A stretch of 58,914 nt of DNA from Muribaculaceae bacterium (GCA_017399915.1 JAFQAS010000005.1:1-58914), one strand, 5' to 3'; shown: positions 42,856 to 53,567, numbered from the stretch's first letter. Notes: generated by a model from the sequence alone, not told the origin. Translations and numbers: made by a program.

Positions 42856-43683
42856 ATGGCAGTAAGAAAATTAAAGCCCACAACACCGGGGCAAAGACAC
42901 AAGATTATTGGTGTATTTAAAGGTACAATCACTGCTAGTACACCAGAGAAATCTCTTACAGTCGGTAAAAAAGCGTCCGGAGGTCGTAATGCCGAAGGTC
43001 ACCTAACCACCCGTTACCTTGGTGGCGGTCACAAACGCAAATACCGTTTCATTGACTTTAAGAGAAATAAAGACGGTGTTCCCGCAGTAGTAAAATCAAT
43101 CGAGTATGACCCAAACCGTTCTGCTCGCATTGCTCTTCTTTACTATGTAGACGGAGCTAAGGCTTATATAATTGCACCCAACGGCTTGGAAGTTGGCGCA
43201 ACAGTTGTAAGCGGTGAAGATGTAGCACCCGAAGTAGGTAACGCTCTTCCTTTGAGCAAAATTCCAGTGGGTACTCTCATCCACAACATCGAGTTGCGTC
43301 CCGGACAAGGAGCATTCATGGCTCGTTCAGCCGGTACTTTTGCTCAATTGACTTCTCGCGAAGGAGCATACGCAATTATCAAATTACCTTCAGGTGAAAC
43401 ACGTAAAGTGCTCGCAGCTTGTAAAGCTACTATTGGTGTAGTTGGTAACAGCGAACACTCTCTTGAACGTTCAGGTAAAGCAGGTCGTTCTCGTTGGCTT
43501 GGACGTCGCCCCCGCAACCGCGGTGTAGTAATGAACCCAGTAGATCACCCAATGGGTGGTGGTGAAGGCCGTGCATCTGGTGGTCACCCACGTTCACGTA
43601 AGGGCTTATATGCTAAGGGTCTTAAGACACGTGCACCGAAGAAACATTCTTCAAAGTACATTATTGAAAGAAGAAAAAAGTAA
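42856..43683 (+). CDS. rplB: Ribosomal protein uL2
   Basis: 275 residues; [18 protein letters not shown] and the C-terminal [18 protein letters not shown] with the conserved His near the peptidyl-transferase centre. It lies 6 nt after rplW. Confidence 0.98.
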   Translation: MAVRKLKPTTPGQRHKIIGVFKGTITASTPEKSLTVGKKASGGRNAEGHLTTRYLGGGHKRKYRFIDFKRNKDGVPAVVKSIEYDPNRSARIALLYYVDGAKAYIIAPNGLEVGATVVSGEDVAPEVGNALPLSKIPVGTLIHNIELRPGQGAFMARSAGTFAQLTSREGAYAIIKLPSGETRKVLAACKATIGVVGNSEHSLERSGKAGRSRWLGRRPRNRGVVMNPVDHPMGGGEGRASGGHPRSRKGLYAKGLKTRAPKKHSSKYIIERRKK

Positions 43684-43702
43684 TCTGATTAATTAAGTAA
43701 CT

Positions 43703-43972
43703 ATGAGTCGTTCATTAAAAAAAGGCCCATTTATCAGCGTTAAGTTGGAAAAGAAAGTCACAGCGATGAATGAAAGTGGCAAGCAATCAGTAATCAAAAC
43801 TTGGAGCCGCGCTTCAATGATTGCTCCCGAATTCGTTGGACACACTTTTGCAGTTCACAATGGTAATAAATTCATTCCTGTTTACGTCACTGAAAACATG
43901 GTAGGTCACAAACTTGGAGAATTTGCTCCTACTCGCACCTTCCGTGGTCATGCCGGTAACAAGAAGAAATAA
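43703..43972 (+). CDS. rpsS: Ribosomal protein uS19
   Basis: 89 residues; [19 protein letters not shown] and [19 protein letters not shown] are diagnostic of this 30S head protein. Confidence 0.98.
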   Translation: MSRSLKKGPFISVKLEKKVTAMNESGKQSVIKTWSRASMIAPEFVGHTFAVHNGNKFIPVYVTENMVGHKLGEFAPTRTFRGHAGNKKK

Positions 43973-44020
43973 TAGAGGCCTGTTATAAATAATTTTTGAT
44001 AAAAAAAGAAATTAAATACA

Positions 44021-44434
44021 ATGGGTGTAAGAAAAAGACAATCAGCCGAAGTAATGAAGGAAACCCGCAAATCACAAGCTTTTGCTAAGTTGATTAACGT
44101 GCCTTCATCTCCCCGCAAAATGCGCCTTGTTGCTGACATGGTGCGCGGTAAAGAGGTGTTCCGTGCATTGGGTATCCTTAAGTTCTCCAACAAAGAGGCA
44201 GCTGCCAAAGTTGAAAAACTTTTGCGTTCAGCTATCGCCAACTGGGAGGCTAAAAATGAGAAAAAAGCTGAAAACGGCGAGCTTTACATCAGCACTATCT
44301 TCGTAACATGTGCTCCTATGTTGAAGCGTCTCCGCACAGCTCCTCAAGGTAGAGGATATAGAATTCGTAAACGTTCAAATCACGTTACGTTGTTTGTAGA
44401 TACAATTGACAATAACGCTAAAAAAGAGGCATAA
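44021..44434 (+). CDS. rplV: Ribosomal protein uL22
   Basis: 137 residues, longer than the 110 of E. coli. [18 protein letters not shown] and the tunnel hairpin ending [19 protein letters not shown] are clear. It lies 48 nt after rpsS, the longest spacer inside the S10 part. Confidence 0.98.
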   Translation: MGVRKRQSAEVMKETRKSQAFAKLINVPSSPRKMRLVADMVRGKEVFRALGILKFSNKEAAAKVEKLLRSAIANWEAKNEKKAENGELYISTIFVTCAPMLKRLRTAPQGRGYRIRKRSNHVTLFVDTIDNNAKKEA

Positions 44435-44437
44435 GAA

Positions 44438-45166
44438 ATGGGACAGAAAGTAAATCCAATCAGTAATCGTTTAGGTGTCATCCGTGGATGGGACTCTAAT
44501 TGGTATGGTGGTAACAAGTATGGCGATACTTTGCTTGAAGATTCAAAACTTCGCAAGTATCTCAACGTCCGCTTAGCCAAATCAAGCGTTTCTCGTATTG
44601 TTATTGAGCGCACTTTGAAGCTTATCACAATCACTGTGTGTACATCACGTCCCGGTTTGATTATCGGTAAAGGTGGTAGTGAAGTTGAAAAGCTAAAAGA
44701 AGAGCTCAAGAAAATCACCGACAAAGATGTACAAATCAACATCTTTGAAGTTAAGCGCCCCGAGCTCGATGCACAAATCGTGGCTAGCACTGTAGCTCGT
44801 CAAATTGAAGGCAAAATCGCTTATCGTCGTGCCGTAAAAATGGCTATCGCAGGTTCTATGCGTAGCGGTGCTGAAGGTATCAAGGTGCAAGTGAGTGGTC
44901 GTCTCAACGGAGCTGAAATGGCTCGTAGCGAGATGTTCAAAGAAGGACGTACTCCTCTTCACACTCTCCGTGCAGATATCGACTATGCACTTGTTGAAGC
45001 ACACACTAAAGTGGGTGTTATCGGCGTGAAAGTGTGGATTTGTCGTGGTGAAGTTTACGGTAAACGTGATCTCGCTCCTTCTTTTACTTCTAACAATAAA
45101 GAAGGTCGTGGTGCCGGCAACGGTTCACGTCGCGGTGGTTTCCGTAACAATAAAAAAAATCGTTAA
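44438..45166 (+). CDS. rpsC: Ribosomal protein uS3
   Basis: 242 residues; [20 protein letters not shown], the KH motif [14 protein letters not shown] and [11 protein letters not shown] are typical. The C-terminus ends in a Gly/Arg/Asn-rich tail ([20 protein letters not shown]). It is 3 nt after rplV. Confidence 0.98.
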   Translation: MGQKVNPISNRLGVIRGWDSNWYGGNKYGDTLLEDSKLRKYLNVRLAKSSVSRIVIERTLKLITITVCTSRPGLIIGKGGSEVEKLKEELKKITDKDVQINIFEVKRPELDAQIVASTVARQIEGKIAYRRAVKMAIAGSMRSGAEGIKVQVSGRLNGAEMARSEMFKEGRTPLHTLRADIDYALVEAHTKVGVIGVKVWICRGEVYGKRDLAPSFTSNNKEGRGAGNGSRRGGFRNNKKNR

Positions 45167-45189
45167 ACATCAATTGATTCAACACAACA

Positions 45190-45621
45190 ATGTTACAACC
45201 AAAGAAAACTAAATTTCGTCGTCAACAGAAAGGCCGCATGAAAGGCAACGCTCAACGCGGTAATCAGTTGGCATTCGGTTCTTTTGGTATAAAGACTTTG
45301 GAGTCAAAATGGATTACTGGTCGCCAAATCGAGGCTGCTCGTATCGCTGTGACTCGTTATATGCAACGTCAAGGTCAAATCTGGATTCGTATTTTCCCAG
45401 ATAAACCTATCACCAAAAAGCCTGCTGAAGTGCGTATGGGTAAAGGTAAAGGTGCTCCCGAAGGTTTCGTAGCTCCTGTTACTCCCGGTCGCATGCTCAT
45501 CGAAGTAGAAGGCGTAAGCTTTGAAATTGCAAAAGAAGCACTCCGCTTAGCAGCTCAAAAGCTTCCTGTGACTACTAAATTTGTAGTACGCCGTGATTAT
45601 GATCCAACTCAAAATGTGTAA
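45190..45621 (+). CDS. rplP: Ribosomal protein uL16
   Basis: 143 residues; [19 protein letters not shown] and [20 protein letters not shown], with the Arg that is hydroxylated in some bacteria. It contacts the A-site tRNA. Confidence 0.98.
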   Translation: MLQPKKTKFRRQQKGRMKGNAQRGNQLAFGSFGIKTLESKWITGRQIEAARIAVTRYMQRQGQIWIRIFPDKPITKKPAEVRMGKGKGAPEGFVAPVTPGRMLIEVEGVSFEIAKEALRLAAQKLPVTTKFVVRRDYDPTQNV

Positions 45622-45632
45622 AAGATTAGATT

Positions 45633-45830
45633 ATGAAGAAAGAAGAAATCAAAGAACTTAGCACTCAAGACTTGAAAGCTCGTCTTGAAGAGATGGAAAA
45701 AGATTACCTTCAACTCAAGGCTAATCATGCAGTATCTCCAATCGATAACCCTGCTAAGATTACACATGACCGTAAAATTATTGCACGCGTGAAGACTGAG
45801 TTGCGTCAGCGCGAACTTAACAATAAATAA
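45633..45830 (+). CDS. rpmC: Ribosomal protein uL29
   Basis: 65 residues forming two helices: KEEIKELSTQDLKARLEEM and ARVKTELRQRELN. It sits near the tunnel exit next to uL23. Confidence 0.97.
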   Translation: MKKEEIKELSTQDLKARLEEMEKDYLQLKANHAVSPIDNPAKITHDRKIIARVKTELRQRELNNK

Positions 45831-45839
45831 TCCCAAGAA

Positions 45840-46097
45840 ATGGAAAAAAGAAATTTAAGAAAAGAACGTATTGGGGTTGTATCGAGCAACAAGGGTGACA
45901 AAACTATCACTGTTACTATCAAGTGGAAAGAAAAACACCCTATCTATGGTAAATTTGTGAACAAAACAAAAAAATACCATGCTCATGATGAAAAGAATGA
46001 GTGCCAAGTTGGCGATACAGTGAAGCTGATGGAAACTCGTCCATTGAGCAAAACCAAAAGATGGAGATTAGTAGAAATAATCGAAAAAGTTAAGTAA
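45840..46097 (+). CDS. rpsQ: Ribosomal protein uS17
   Basis: 85 residues with an OB fold: [19 protein letters not shown], then [32 protein letters not shown], the family signature. Confidence 0.97.
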   Translation: MEKRNLRKERIGVVSSNKGDKTITVTIKWKEKHPIYGKFVNKTKKYHAHDEKNECQVGDTVKLMETRPLSKTKRWRLVEIIEKVK

Positions 46098-46102
46098 TAA
46101 TT

Positions 46103-46468
46103 ATGATACAGACTGAATCCCGTTTAACTGTTGCAGATAACAGTGGTGCTAAAGAAGCACTCTGCATCCGCGTTTTAGGTGGTACAGGACGTCGTTACGC
46201 TTCGGTAGGTGACATCATCGTAGTTACTGTGAAGAGTGTTATCCCTTCATCGGACGTAAAGAAAGGTACTGTATCTAAAGCAGTTGTCGTTCGCACTAAA
46301 AAAGAAGTTCGTCGTCCCGACGGTTCTTACATTCGCTTTGACGACAATGCATGTGTGTTATTGAACAATGCCGGTGAACTTCGCGGTACCCGCATCTTCG
46401 GCCCTGTAGCTCGCGAATTGCGTGCAACAAACATGAAGATTGTTTCACTCGCTCCCGAAGTACTTTAA
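46103..46468 (+). CDS. rplN: Ribosomal protein uL14
   Basis: 121 residues; [19 protein letters not shown] and the closing [22 protein letters not shown] are diagnostic. It opens the spc part, 5 nt after rpsQ, with no separate promoter seen. Confidence 0.98.
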   Translation: MIQTESRLTVADNSGAKEALCIRVLGGTGRRYASVGDIIVVTVKSVIPSSDVKKGTVSKAVVVRTKKEVRRPDGSYIRFDDNACVLLNNAGELRGTRIFGPVARELRATNMKIVSLAPEVL

Positions 46469-46490
46469 CCATTAAGCAAAATTTAAAGTA

Positions 46491-46811
46491 ATGAGTAAAT
46501 TACATATCAAAAAGGGCGATACCGTTTACGTTCTCAGCGGCGAAGACAAAGGTAAGCAAGGTCGCGTGCTTTCTGTGCAAGTGACTAAGCAACGTGCTAT
46601 CGTTGAAGGCGTCAACATTGTGACTAAGAGCACTAAGCCCAGCGCAAAACATCCACAAGGTGGTCTCGTAAAGATGGAAGCACCTGTTCATATCTCCAAC
46701 CTCAGCCTTCTTGATCCTAAGAGCGGTAAACCCACTCGCGTAGGTTTCAAAAAGGATGAAAAAGGAGTTACAGTTCGTTATTCTAAAAAATCAGGAGAGG
46801 AGATTAAATAA
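46491..46811 (+). CDS. rplX: Ribosomal protein uL24
   Basis: 106 residues; the KOW motif [20 protein letters not shown] opens the protein. The stop overlaps the rplE start by 1 nt; AGGAG inside its last codons (46798-46802) may act as the rplE ribosome-binding site. Confidence 0.97.
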   Translation: MSKLHIKKGDTVYVLSGEDKGKQGRVLSVQVTKQRAIVEGVNIVTKSTKPSAKHPQGGLVKMEAPVHISNLSLLDPKSGKPTRVGFKKDEKGVTVRYSKKSGEEIK

Positions 46812-47356
46812 TGGCTACAACTCTTAAGAAAGATTATATTGAGCGCATTGTCCCCGCTCTCATGAAAGAATTCAACTACACTACTGTAATGCAAGTGCCC
46901 AAGTTGAAAAAGATCGTGATCAACCAAGGTCTCGGTCAAGCTACTCAGGACAAAAAGATTATTGAAACTGCTATCAACGAGTTGACCGCTATCACTGGTC
47001 AAAAAGCAGTTGCCACTCTTTCTAAGAAAGATATTTCTAACTTCAAGCTTCGTAAAAAAATGCCTGTAGGTGTTATGGTTACTTTGCGTCGCGATTATAT
47101 GTATGAGTTCCTTGAACGCCTCGTACGCATCGCTCTTCCACGTATCCGTGACTTCAAAGGTATCGAAGGTAAACTTGATGGCCGTGGTAACTACACTCTC
47201 GGTGTTACAGAACAAATTATCTTCCCCGAAATCAACATTGATAACATTTCTAAATTGTTGGGTATGAACATCACTTTCGTGACTTCAGCTAACACTGACG
47301 AAGAAGGTTATGCTCTTCTTAAACAATTTGGCTTACCTTTCAAAAACGCTAAATAA
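46811..47356 (+). CDS. rplE: Ribosomal protein uL5
   Basis: 181 residues binding 5S r[34 protein letters not shown] and the [20 protein letters not shown] segment identify it. Confidence 0.98.
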   Translation: MATTLKKDYIERIVPALMKEFNYTTVMQVPKLKKIVINQGLGQATQDKKIIETAINELTAITGQKAVATLSKKDISNFKLRKKMPVGVMVTLRRDYMYEFLERLVRIALPRIRDFKGIEGKLDGRGNYTLGVTEQIIFPEINIDNISKLLGMNITFVTSANTDEEGYALLKQFGLPFKNAK

Positions 47357-47366
47357 TTTCTGAAGT

Positions 47367-47636
47367 ATGGCTAAAGAATCAATGAAAGCCCGCGAAGTGA
47401 AAAGAGCTAAACTCGTAGCTAAATATGCCGCTAAAAAAGCTGCTCTCAAGGCAGCTGGCGACTACGAAGCTCTTCAACTTATCCCAAAGAACGCTTCTTC
47501 TGTACGCCTTCACAACCGCTGTAGCATCACCGGTCGTCCAAAAGGTTACATGCGTCAATTTGGTATTTCTCGTATCCAGTTCCGCGAAATGGCGTCGGCT
47601 GGTTTGATACCGGGTGTTAAAAAAGCAAGTTGGTAA
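47367..47636 (+). CDS. rpsN: Ribosomal protein uS14, zinc-free form
   Basis: 89 residues of the long type without the CxxC zinc ribbon. [20 protein letters not shown] and [20 protein letters not shown] are typical; only one Cys is present. Confidence 0.97.
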   Translation: MAKESMKAREVKRAKLVAKYAAKKAALKAAGDYEALQLIPKNASSVRLHNRCSITGRPKGYMRQFGISRIQFREMASAGLIPGVKKASW

Positions 47637-47677
47637 TCTACTCTACAACTCGCTTTATAAATTAGAGAGTATTAAAT

Positions 47678-47700
47678 ATTGTTCGGAATAACCGAATCAA
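47678..47700 (+). promoter_or_regulatory. Hairpin before rpsH, possible control element
   Basis: ATTG-TTCGG (47678-47686) pairs with CCGAA-T-CAAT (47692-47701) around a 5-nt loop, with one bulge. It lies in an 81-nt spacer 17 nt before rpsH. Ribosomal protein uS8 regulates the spc operon in other bacteria through such a site; here this is inference. Confidence 0.35.
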
Positions 47701-47717
47701 TTTAAACAATTAATAAA

Positions 47718-48116
47718 ATGACTGATCCAATAGCAGATTATTTAACAAGATTGAGGAATGCGATTAAGGCAAACCACCGCGTTGTCGAAATCCCCGCCTC
47801 AAACTTGAAAAAAGAAATCACTAAGATTCTTTTTGAACAAGGCTATATTCTTAATTATAAGTTTATAGAGGGTGAAACCCCCGCTGGTACTATCAAGATC
47901 GCCTTAAAGTATGATCACAAAGACAAAGTGAACGCTATCAAAGATCTTAAACGCGTGTCACGTCCAGGTCTTCGTCAATACACAGGCTACAAAGATATGC
48001 CACGAGTGTTAAATGGTTTAGGTATTGCCATCCTTTCAACTTCGCAAGGTGTGATGACCAACAAAAAAGCAGCTGAGTTGAAAATTGGTGGTGAAGTACT
48101 ATGTTATGTTTATTAA
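47718..48116 (+). CDS. rpsH: Ribosomal protein uS8
   Basis: 132 residues; MTDPIADYLTRLRNAIKANH and GIAILSTSQGVMTNKKA are diagnostic. It is a primary 16S binder and a translational repressor in several bacteria. Confidence 0.98.
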   Translation: MTDPIADYLTRLRNAIKANHRVVEIPASNLKKEITKILFEQGYILNYKFIEGETPAGTIKIALKYDHKDKVNAIKDLKRVSRPGLRQYTGYKDMPRVLNGLGIAILSTSQGVMTNKKAAELKIGGEVLCYVY

Positions 48117-48121
48117 TCTTA

Positions 48122-48128
48122 TAGGAGG
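48122..48128 (+). promoter_or_regulatory. Strong Shine-Dalgarno sequence of rplF
   Basis: TAGGAGGT lies about 8 nt before the rplF ATG. It is one of only two strong sites in this cluster. Confidence 0.75.
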
Positions 48129-48136
48129 TATTAATT

Positions 48137-48691
48137 ATGTCAAGAATAGGTAAAGCTCCCATTGAGATCCCTGCCGGTGTTACCGTCAAGGTTGATAATA
48201 ACGTAGTTACTGTAAAAGGTCCTAAGGGCGAATTCTCACAAACAGTAAACCCTGACCTCGATATCAAAATCGAAGGAAACATTCTCACCATCTCTCGTCC
48301 ATCTGACAATCGCGAACACCGTGCTCAACATGGTCTTTATCGCGCATTGATCAATAATATGGTCGTTGGTGTTTCTACTGGCTATCGCAAGGAAATGGAA
48401 TTAGTAGGCGTAGGTTACCGTGCGGCCTCTAATGGTCAAGTGCTCGAACTTTCGCTCGGTTTCTCTCACGCAATATATATTCAACTTCCAAAAGAAGTGA
48501 AAGTTGAAGCTAAAACCGAAAGAAATAAAAACCCACTTATCATTCTTGAAAGTGGTGATAAACAACTTCTCGGTCAAGTGTGTGCAAAGATTCGCTCATT
48601 GCGCAAGCCCGAACCTTATAAAGGTAAAGGTATCAAGTTTGTTGGCGAAGTTATTCGTCGTAAATCAGGTAAATCGGCTGGTGCCAAATAA
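48137..48691 (+). CDS. rplF: Ribosomal protein uL6
   Basis: 184 residues with two similar beta-alpha domains; MSRIGKAPIEIPAGVTV and the C-terminal PEPYKGKGIKFVGEVIRRK are diagnostic. Confidence 0.98.
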   Translation: MSRIGKAPIEIPAGVTVKVDNNVVTVKGPKGEFSQTVNPDLDIKIEGNILTISRPSDNREHRAQHGLYRALINNMVVGVSTGYRKEMELVGVGYRAASNGQVLELSLGFSHAIYIQLPKEVKVEAKTERNKNPLIILESGDKQLLGQVCAKIRSLRKPEPYKGKGIKFVGEVIRRKSGKSAGAK

Positions 48692-48707
48692 GTAAAATAG
48701 ACTCGTT

Positions 48708-49049
48708 ATGATATCTAAGATACAAAGAAGAAATAAAATCAAGACCCGTATCCGTGGTAAAGTGTCTGGTACTGCCGCACGTCCTCGCATGACGGTCTTC
48801 CGCAGCAACAAACAAATTTATGTTCAACTTATCGATGACCTCGCTGGCAAAACTCTTGCTGCAGCATCTTCTAAAGGCATTGAAAGTGGTAACAAAACTG
48901 AGATCGCTGCTAAAGTGGGTGAAGCAATTGCTCAAAAAGCAATCGCAGCAGGTATTACCGAAGTGGTATTTGACCGTAACGGTTACCTCTTCCACGGTAG
49001 AGTAAAATCATTGGCTGACGCCGCACGTAATGGCGGTCTTAAATTTTAA
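48708..49049 (+). CDS. rplR: Ribosomal protein uL18
   Basis: 113 residues binding 5S r[42 protein letters not shown] and the C-terminal [19 protein letters not shown] fit the family. Confidence 0.98.
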   Translation: MISKIQRRNKIKTRIRGKVSGTAARPRMTVFRSNKQIYVQLIDDLAGKTLAAASSKGIESGNKTEIAAKVGEAIAQKAIAAGITEVVFDRNGYLFHGRVKSLADAARNGGLKF

Positions 49050-49055
49050 TCAATT

Positions 49056-49574
49056 ATGGCAAAAAGAAATAACAGAGTAAAATCAATCGGTGATTCAGAA
49101 TTGAAAGACCGTCTCGTTGCCATTAACCGTGTTACCAAAGTAACCAAAGGTGGTCGTACTTTCACTTTCGCAGCTATCGTAGTTGTTGGTAATGAAAACG
49201 GCATCGTTGGTTGGGGACTTGGTAAGGCTAACGAAGTGACTGCAGCTATCGCTAAAGGTGTTGAAGCTGCTAAGAAAAACCTCATCAAAGTTCCTGTTCA
49301 CAAAGGTACTATCCCTCACGAACAATACGCTAAATTTGGCGGTTCTCGTGTGATCCTCAAACCAGCATCTCAAGGTACCGGGGTTAAAGCCGGTGGTGCG
49401 ATGCGTGCTGTGCTTGAAAGTGTAGGTATTACCGACGTGCTCGCTAAATCAAAAGGTTCTTCTAACCCACACAACCTCGTTAAAGCTACTATCGCTGCTC
49501 TCGACGAAATGAGAAGCCCGGCTATCGTTGCTCAAAATAGAGGTATTTCAGTTGAACAAGTTTTTAAAGGTTAA
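49056..49574 (+). CDS. rpsE: Ribosomal protein uS5
   Basis: 172 residues; [38 protein letters not shown] and [17 protein letters not shown] are diagnostic. No known spectinomycin-resistance deletion is seen in the VTKGGR loop. Confidence 0.98.
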   Translation: MAKRNNRVKSIGDSELKDRLVAINRVTKVTKGGRTFTFAAIVVVGNENGIVGWGLGKANEVTAAIAKGVEAAKKNLIKVPVHKGTIPHEQYAKFGGSRVILKPASQGTGVKAGGAMRAVLESVGITDVLAKSKGSSNPHNLVKATIAALDEMRSPAIVAQNRGISVEQVFKG

Positions 49575-49586
49575 TACTCGACTACA

Positions 49587-49766
49587 ATGGCACAAATACA
49601 AATCAAACAAGTAAAAAGCCGCATCAAGTGTCCTGCAGTGCAAAAACGCACTCTCGATGCTCTTGGCTTGAGAAAATTGAATCACGTGGTTGTTAAAGAA
49701 AACACTCCCGACGTGATGGGTATGGTTAACAAAGTACGTCATTTGGTAGAAGTGACTAACGCTTAA
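49587..49766 (+). CDS. rpmD: Ribosomal protein uL30
   Basis: A 59-residue protein: MAQIQIKQVKSRIKCPAVQK at the start, then RTLDALGLRKLNHVVV and NKVRHLVEVTNA. These match uL30, and the place between rpsE and rplO is the standard one. The spacers are 12 nt and 14 nt. Confidence 0.96.
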   Translation: MAQIQIKQVKSRIKCPAVQKRTLDALGLRKLNHVVVKENTPDVMGMVNKVRHLVEVTNA

Positions 49767-49780
49767 TATTTTGTAAAATT

Positions 49781-50227
49781 ATGGATTTAAGTAATATACA
49801 ACCCGCTGTAGGCGCTGTAAAAAGCAAAACCCGTATCGGTCGTGGTGCCGGTTCTGGCAAGGGTGGAACTTCTACCCGTGGTCATAAAGGTGCTAAATCT
49901 CGTTCAGGTTACAGCCGCAAGATTGGTTTCGAAGGTGGTCAAATGCCTCTTCAACGTCGATTGCCTAAATTTGGGTTCAAAAACATCAATCGTGTTGAAT
50001 ATAAAGCTATCAACATTTCTGATCTTGAAACTCTCGCAACAGCTAAGAACCTTCAAAAAATTGGCCTTGCAGAACTTCGTGAAGCAGGTCTCGTTAGCAA
50101 AAATCAATTAGTGAAGATTCTTGCTAATGGTTCTATCTCTTGCAAAGTGGAAGTTGAAGCTAACGCTTTCTCTGAAGCTGCTCAAAAGGCTATCGAAGCC
50201 GCTGGTGGTTCAATCAATAAAGTTTAA
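49781..50227 (+). CDS. rplO: Ribosomal protein uL15
   Basis: 148 residues; the Gly/Arg/Lys-rich N-terminus (RIGRGAGSGKGGTSTRGHKG) and FEGGQMPLQRRLPKFGF are diagnostic. It lies 5 nt before secY. Confidence 0.98.
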   Translation: MDLSNIQPAVGAVKSKTRIGRGAGSGKGGTSTRGHKGAKSRSGYSRKIGFEGGQMPLQRRLPKFGFKNINRVEYKAINISDLETLATAKNLQKIGLAELREAGLVSKNQLVKILANGSISCKVEVEANAFSEAAQKAIEAAGGSINKV

Positions 50228-50232
50228 AAACA

Positions 50233-51564
50233 ATGAGTTTAGTAAAAACCATAAGAAATATTTGGGCTATCGAAGAACTCCGTAAGCGCCTTATCATGAC
50301 CTTCTTGTTGGTCTTGGTATATCGCTTCGGATGTTTCGTGGTGCTTCCCGGTATTGATCCTAATGCTTTATTGTCATTTACTCAAAATGCCGATAAAGGT
50401 CTCATGGGATTGTTAAACATGTTCTCAGGGGGTGCTTTCTCACAAGCTTCGATACTCGCTCTCGGTATCATGCCATATATCACAGCTTCGATTGTGATAC
50501 AATTGCTCGGCATGGTGCTCCCTTCATTCCAAAAAATGCAACGTGAAGGGGAGAGCGGTCGCCAAAAATTGAATCAATACACACGTTACCTCACTGTGTT
50601 GATTTTGTTGATGCAAGCTCCTGCTTACCTCTACAACCTTCAAGCACAAACAGGTGGCGCAATTGAATTAGGCATAGGCAATGTGATTTATTTGACAATC
50701 ATTCTTGCTGCCGGTTCAATGTTCATCATGTGGCTCGGTGAGAGAATTACTGACCGTGGTATTGGTAATGGTATCTCTTTCATTATCCTTATCGGTATTA
50801 TTGCACGTTTCTTGCCATCATTAACTGCTGAGTTTATCTCTCGTATGCCTGGAGCTGACTCTCAAGGTGGTGGTTTGATCATGTTTGTTGTAGAAGTTAT
50901 TCTTCTATTAGCTGTAACAATTGGTGCGGTATTGTTAGTTCAAGGTACTCGCAAGGTGCCCGTTCAATATGCAAAACGTATCGTTGGCAACAAACAATAT
51001 GGTGGTGCACGCCAATATATTCCATTGAAAGTGAATGCGGCTGGTGTAATGCCTATCATCTTTGCTCAAGCAATCATGTTCATCCCAATGACATTTGCCG
51101 GTTTTAACCAAGATGGCACAGGCTTCTTAGCTACATTCTCTGACATGAATGGATTTTGGTATAATTTTGTGTTCTTCTTGATGATTGTAGCATTTACATA
51201 TTTCTATACTGCAATCACAGTACGTCCAACTCAAATGGCCGAAGATATGAAGCGTAACAATGGTTTCATTCCTGGTGTTAAACCCGGTAAGAAAACTGCT
51301 GAATATCTCGACTCCATTATGTCGCGTATCACTTTGCCCGGTTCAATATTCCTCGGCATTGTAGCTATTTTGCCTGCATTTGCTCGTATGTTGAACATAA
51401 GCCAAGATTTCGCACAATTCTTTGGTGGAACATCTCTCTTGATTATGGTTGGGGTAGTTCTTGATACTCTTCAACAAATCGAAAGCCACTTGATGATGCA
51501 TCACTATGATGGCTTGATGAAAGATGGTAAAATTAAAGGACGCACAACAGGAAGCGCTTATTAA
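50233..51564 (+). CDS. secY: Protein translocase subunit SecY
   Basis: The 443-residue channel of the Sec translocon, with ten membrane helices. The plug region, GGAFSQASILALGIMPYI and the cytoplasmic loops with QREGESGRQKLNQYTRY and RPTQMAEDMKRNNGFIPG are typical. It exports or inserts proteins together with SecE and SecG, which lie elsewhere. Confidence 0.98.
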   Translation: MSLVKTIRNIWAIEELRKRLIMTFLLVLVYRFGCFVVLPGIDPNALLSFTQNADKGLMGLLNMFSGGAFSQASILALGIMPYITASIVIQLLGMVLPSFQKMQREGESGRQKLNQYTRYLTVLILLMQAPAYLYNLQAQTGGAIELGIGNVIYLTIILAAGSMFIMWLGERITDRGIGNGISFIILIGIIARFLPSLTAEFISRMPGADSQGGGLIMFVVEVILLLAVTIGAVLLVQGTRKVPVQYAKRIVGNKQYGGARQYIPLKVNAAGVMPIIFAQAIMFIPMTFAGFNQDGTGFLATFSDMNGFWYNFVFFLMIVAFTYFYTAITVRPTQMAEDMKRNNGFIPGVKPGKKTAEYLDSIMSRITLPGSIFLGIVAILPAFARMLNISQDFAQFFGGTSLLIMVGVVLDTLQQIESHLMMHHYDGLMKDGKIKGRTTGSAY

Positions 51565-51585
51565 TATTAGCTATTTCAATAATAA

Positions 51586-52368
51586 ATGATCTATCTCAAA
51601 ACATCGGAAGAAATCGAACGTATGAGAGAAGCAAATACTCTCGTGAGTCGCACACTTGGTGAAATCGCCAAGTGGGTGGCTCCCGGAGTTACTACTCTCA
51701 AACTCGACACAATTGCCCGTGAGTTTATTCTCGACAATGGTGGCCGTCCTGCATGTCTTGGGTATGGAGGTTTTCCCGGCTCAATCTGTGCCGAGGTAAA
51801 TGAAGTAGTTGTTCATGGATTCCCATCTAACTACACCCTTCGTGAAGGTGATATTATCGGAACCGATTGTGTAGTGGAGAAAGATGGTTTTATGGGCGAT
51901 TCTTGTTATACATTCGCTGTGGGTGAAATTGCTCCCGAAGTGATGAAATTGTGTGTGACAACAAAAGAATCGTTATATGAAGGTATAAAAGCTTGCCAAG
52001 AAGGTAAACGCATAGGCGATATCGCTAATGCAATTCAAACATATTGTGAGAGTCGCAATTATAGCATTGTTCGCGAAATGTGTGGTCATGGCATTGGTAA
52101 AAGCATGCATGAAGATCCCGAAGTGCCCAATTATGGACGCCGTGGAACAGGTCCATTAATTAAAAATGGAATGTGTATCGCAATCGAGCCGATGATCAAC
52201 CTTGGAAGTCGCAATATAGTAATCGAAGCAGATGGTTGGACATGTCGCACACGCGATCGTAAACCTTCGGCTCATTACGAACACACAGTGGCTATCCTCA
52301 ACGGCAAAACCGAAGTATTAACTACATTTGATTATATCCAAGAAGCACTTGGAGATAGATTTATTTAA
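51586..52368 (+). CDS. map: Methionine aminopeptidase, type I
   Basis: Removes the initiator Met from new proteins. The 260 residues contain the metal ligands Asp/Asp in [16 protein letters not shown], His in [18 protein letters not shown], Glu in AIEPMINLG and Glu in EHTVAI. Placement after secY is normal for Bacteroidetes. Confidence 0.97.
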   Translation: MIYLKTSEEIERMREANTLVSRTLGEIAKWVAPGVTTLKLDTIAREFILDNGGRPACLGYGGFPGSICAEVNEVVVHGFPSNYTLREGDIIGTDCVVEKDGFMGDSCYTFAVGEIAPEVMKLCVTTKESLYEGIKACQEGKRIGDIANAIQTYCESRNYSIVREMCGHGIGKSMHEDPEVPNYGRRGTGPLIKNGMCIAIEPMINLGSRNIVIEADGWTCRTRDRKPSAHYEHTVAILNGKTEVLTTFDYIQEALGDRFI

Positions 52369-52375
52369 TAATTAT

Positions 52376-52594
52376 ATGGCAAAACAAGCAGCAATAGAAT
52401 TAGACGGAGTTATTGTCGAAGCTCTCTCAAATGCAATGTTCCGCGTAGAGCTTGCTAATGGGCATGAAATCACAGCTCATATCTCAGGTAAGATGCGCAT
52501 GCATTACATCAAGATTCTCCCAGGAGATAAAGTGAGAGTAGAAATGTCTCCATATGACCTGACAAAAGGTCGCATTGCATTTAGATACAAATAA
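52376..52594 (+). CDS. infA: Translation initiation factor IF-1
   Basis: 72 residues with an S1-type OB fold: [20 protein letters not shown], then [20 protein letters not shown] start at the ATG at 52376, the standard family start. The frame open to 52328 overlaps map and adds 16 foreign residues. Confidence 0.97.
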   Translation: MAKQAAIELDGVIVEALSNAMFRVELANGHEITAHISGKMRMHYIKILPGDKVRVEMSPYDLTKGRIAFRYK

Positions 52595-52611
52595 TATTAA
52601 AACTAAAAGAT

Positions 52612-52728
52612 ATGAAAGTTAGAGCCTCAGTTAAAAAACGTACCCCAGATTGCAAAATCGTGCGTCGCAAGGGACGTCTCTATGTGATTAATAAGAAAAA
52701 CCCAAAGTATAAACAACGTCAAGGATAA
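52612..52728 (+). CDS. rpmJ: Ribosomal protein bL36, zinc-free form
   Basis: 38 residues: [20 protein letters not shown] at the start, ending NPKYKQRQG. Three of the four usual zinc ligands are replaced (Thr11, Asn27 and Tyr for His), so only Cys14 remains. It lies between infA and rpsM, the standard place. Confidence 0.95.
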   Translation: MKVRASVKKRTPDCKIVRRKGRLYVINKKNPKYKQRQG

Positions 52729-52768
52729 TTTTTTGTTATTTTTGCAAAAAAAAACAGTCAAATAAGAT

Positions 52769-53149
52769 ATGGCAGTAAGAATCGTGGGAGTTGACCTCCC
52801 CCAAAATAAAAGAGGTGAAATCGCCTTGACTTATATCTTCGGCATCGGTCGTAGCTCAGCTAAAACCATTTTGGAAACAGCCGGCGTTGATGTAAACATC
52901 AAAGTAAAAGATTGGACCGACGATCAAGCAGCAAAAGTGCGTGAAGTCATCGGTGCTAATTATAAAGTCGAAGGTGACCTCCGTAGTGAGATCCAACTTA
53001 ACATCAAACGTTTGATGGACATCGGTTGCTACCGTGGTATCCGTCACCGTATCGGTCTTCCAGTGCGCGGTCAAAGCACTAAGAATAACGCCCGCACTCG
53101 TAAAGGTCGTAAGAAAACCGTTGCTAATAAGAAGAAAGCTACTAAATAA
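52769..53149 (+). CDS. rpsM: Ribosomal protein uS13
   Basis: 126 residues; [20 protein letters not shown] and the tail [20 protein letters not shown] are diagnostic. It opens the alpha part, about 40 nt after rpmJ. Confidence 0.98.
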   Translation: MAVRIVGVDLPQNKRGEIALTYIFGIGRSSAKTILETAGVDVNIKVKDWTDDQAAKVREVIGANYKVEGDLRSEIQLNIKRLMDIGCYRGIRHRIGLPVRGQSTKNNARTRKGRKKTVANKKKATK

Positions 53150-53158
53150 TAATAGAAT

Positions 53159-53548
53159 ATGGCAAAAAAGACAGTCGCAGCTAAGAAGAGAAACGTTAAA
53201 GTTGATGGCGCAGGCCAACTTCACGTACACTCATCTTTCAACAACATTATTGTGTGCTTAGCCAACAGTGAAGGCCAAGTAATTTCATGGTCAAGTGCAG
53301 GTAAAATGGGCTTCCGTGGTTCTAAAAAGAACACCCCATATGCAGCTCAAATGGCTGCTCAAGATTGCGCGAAAGTTGCATATGACCTCGGTCTTCGCAA
53401 GGTTAAAGCTTATGTTAAAGGTCCAGGTAACGGACGTGAGTCAGCAATCCGCACAATTCATGGTGCAGGTATCGAAGTAACAGAAATCATCGACGTTACT
53501 CCATTACCACACAACGGTTGCCGTCCTCCAAAACGTCGCCGTGTATAA
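53159..53548 (+). CDS. rpsK: Ribosomal protein uS11
   Basis: 129 residues; [20 protein letters not shown] and the tail [18 protein letters not shown] are diagnostic. It lies 9 nt after rpsM. Confidence 0.98.
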   Translation: MAKKTVAAKKRNVKVDGAGQLHVHSSFNNIIVCLANSEGQVISWSSAGKMGFRGSKKNTPYAAQMAAQDCAKVAYDLGLRKVKAYVKGPGNGRESAIRTIHGAGIEVTEIIDVTPLPHNGCRPPKRRRV

Positions 53549-53567
53549 TCTTTAAATTATAGTTTAC

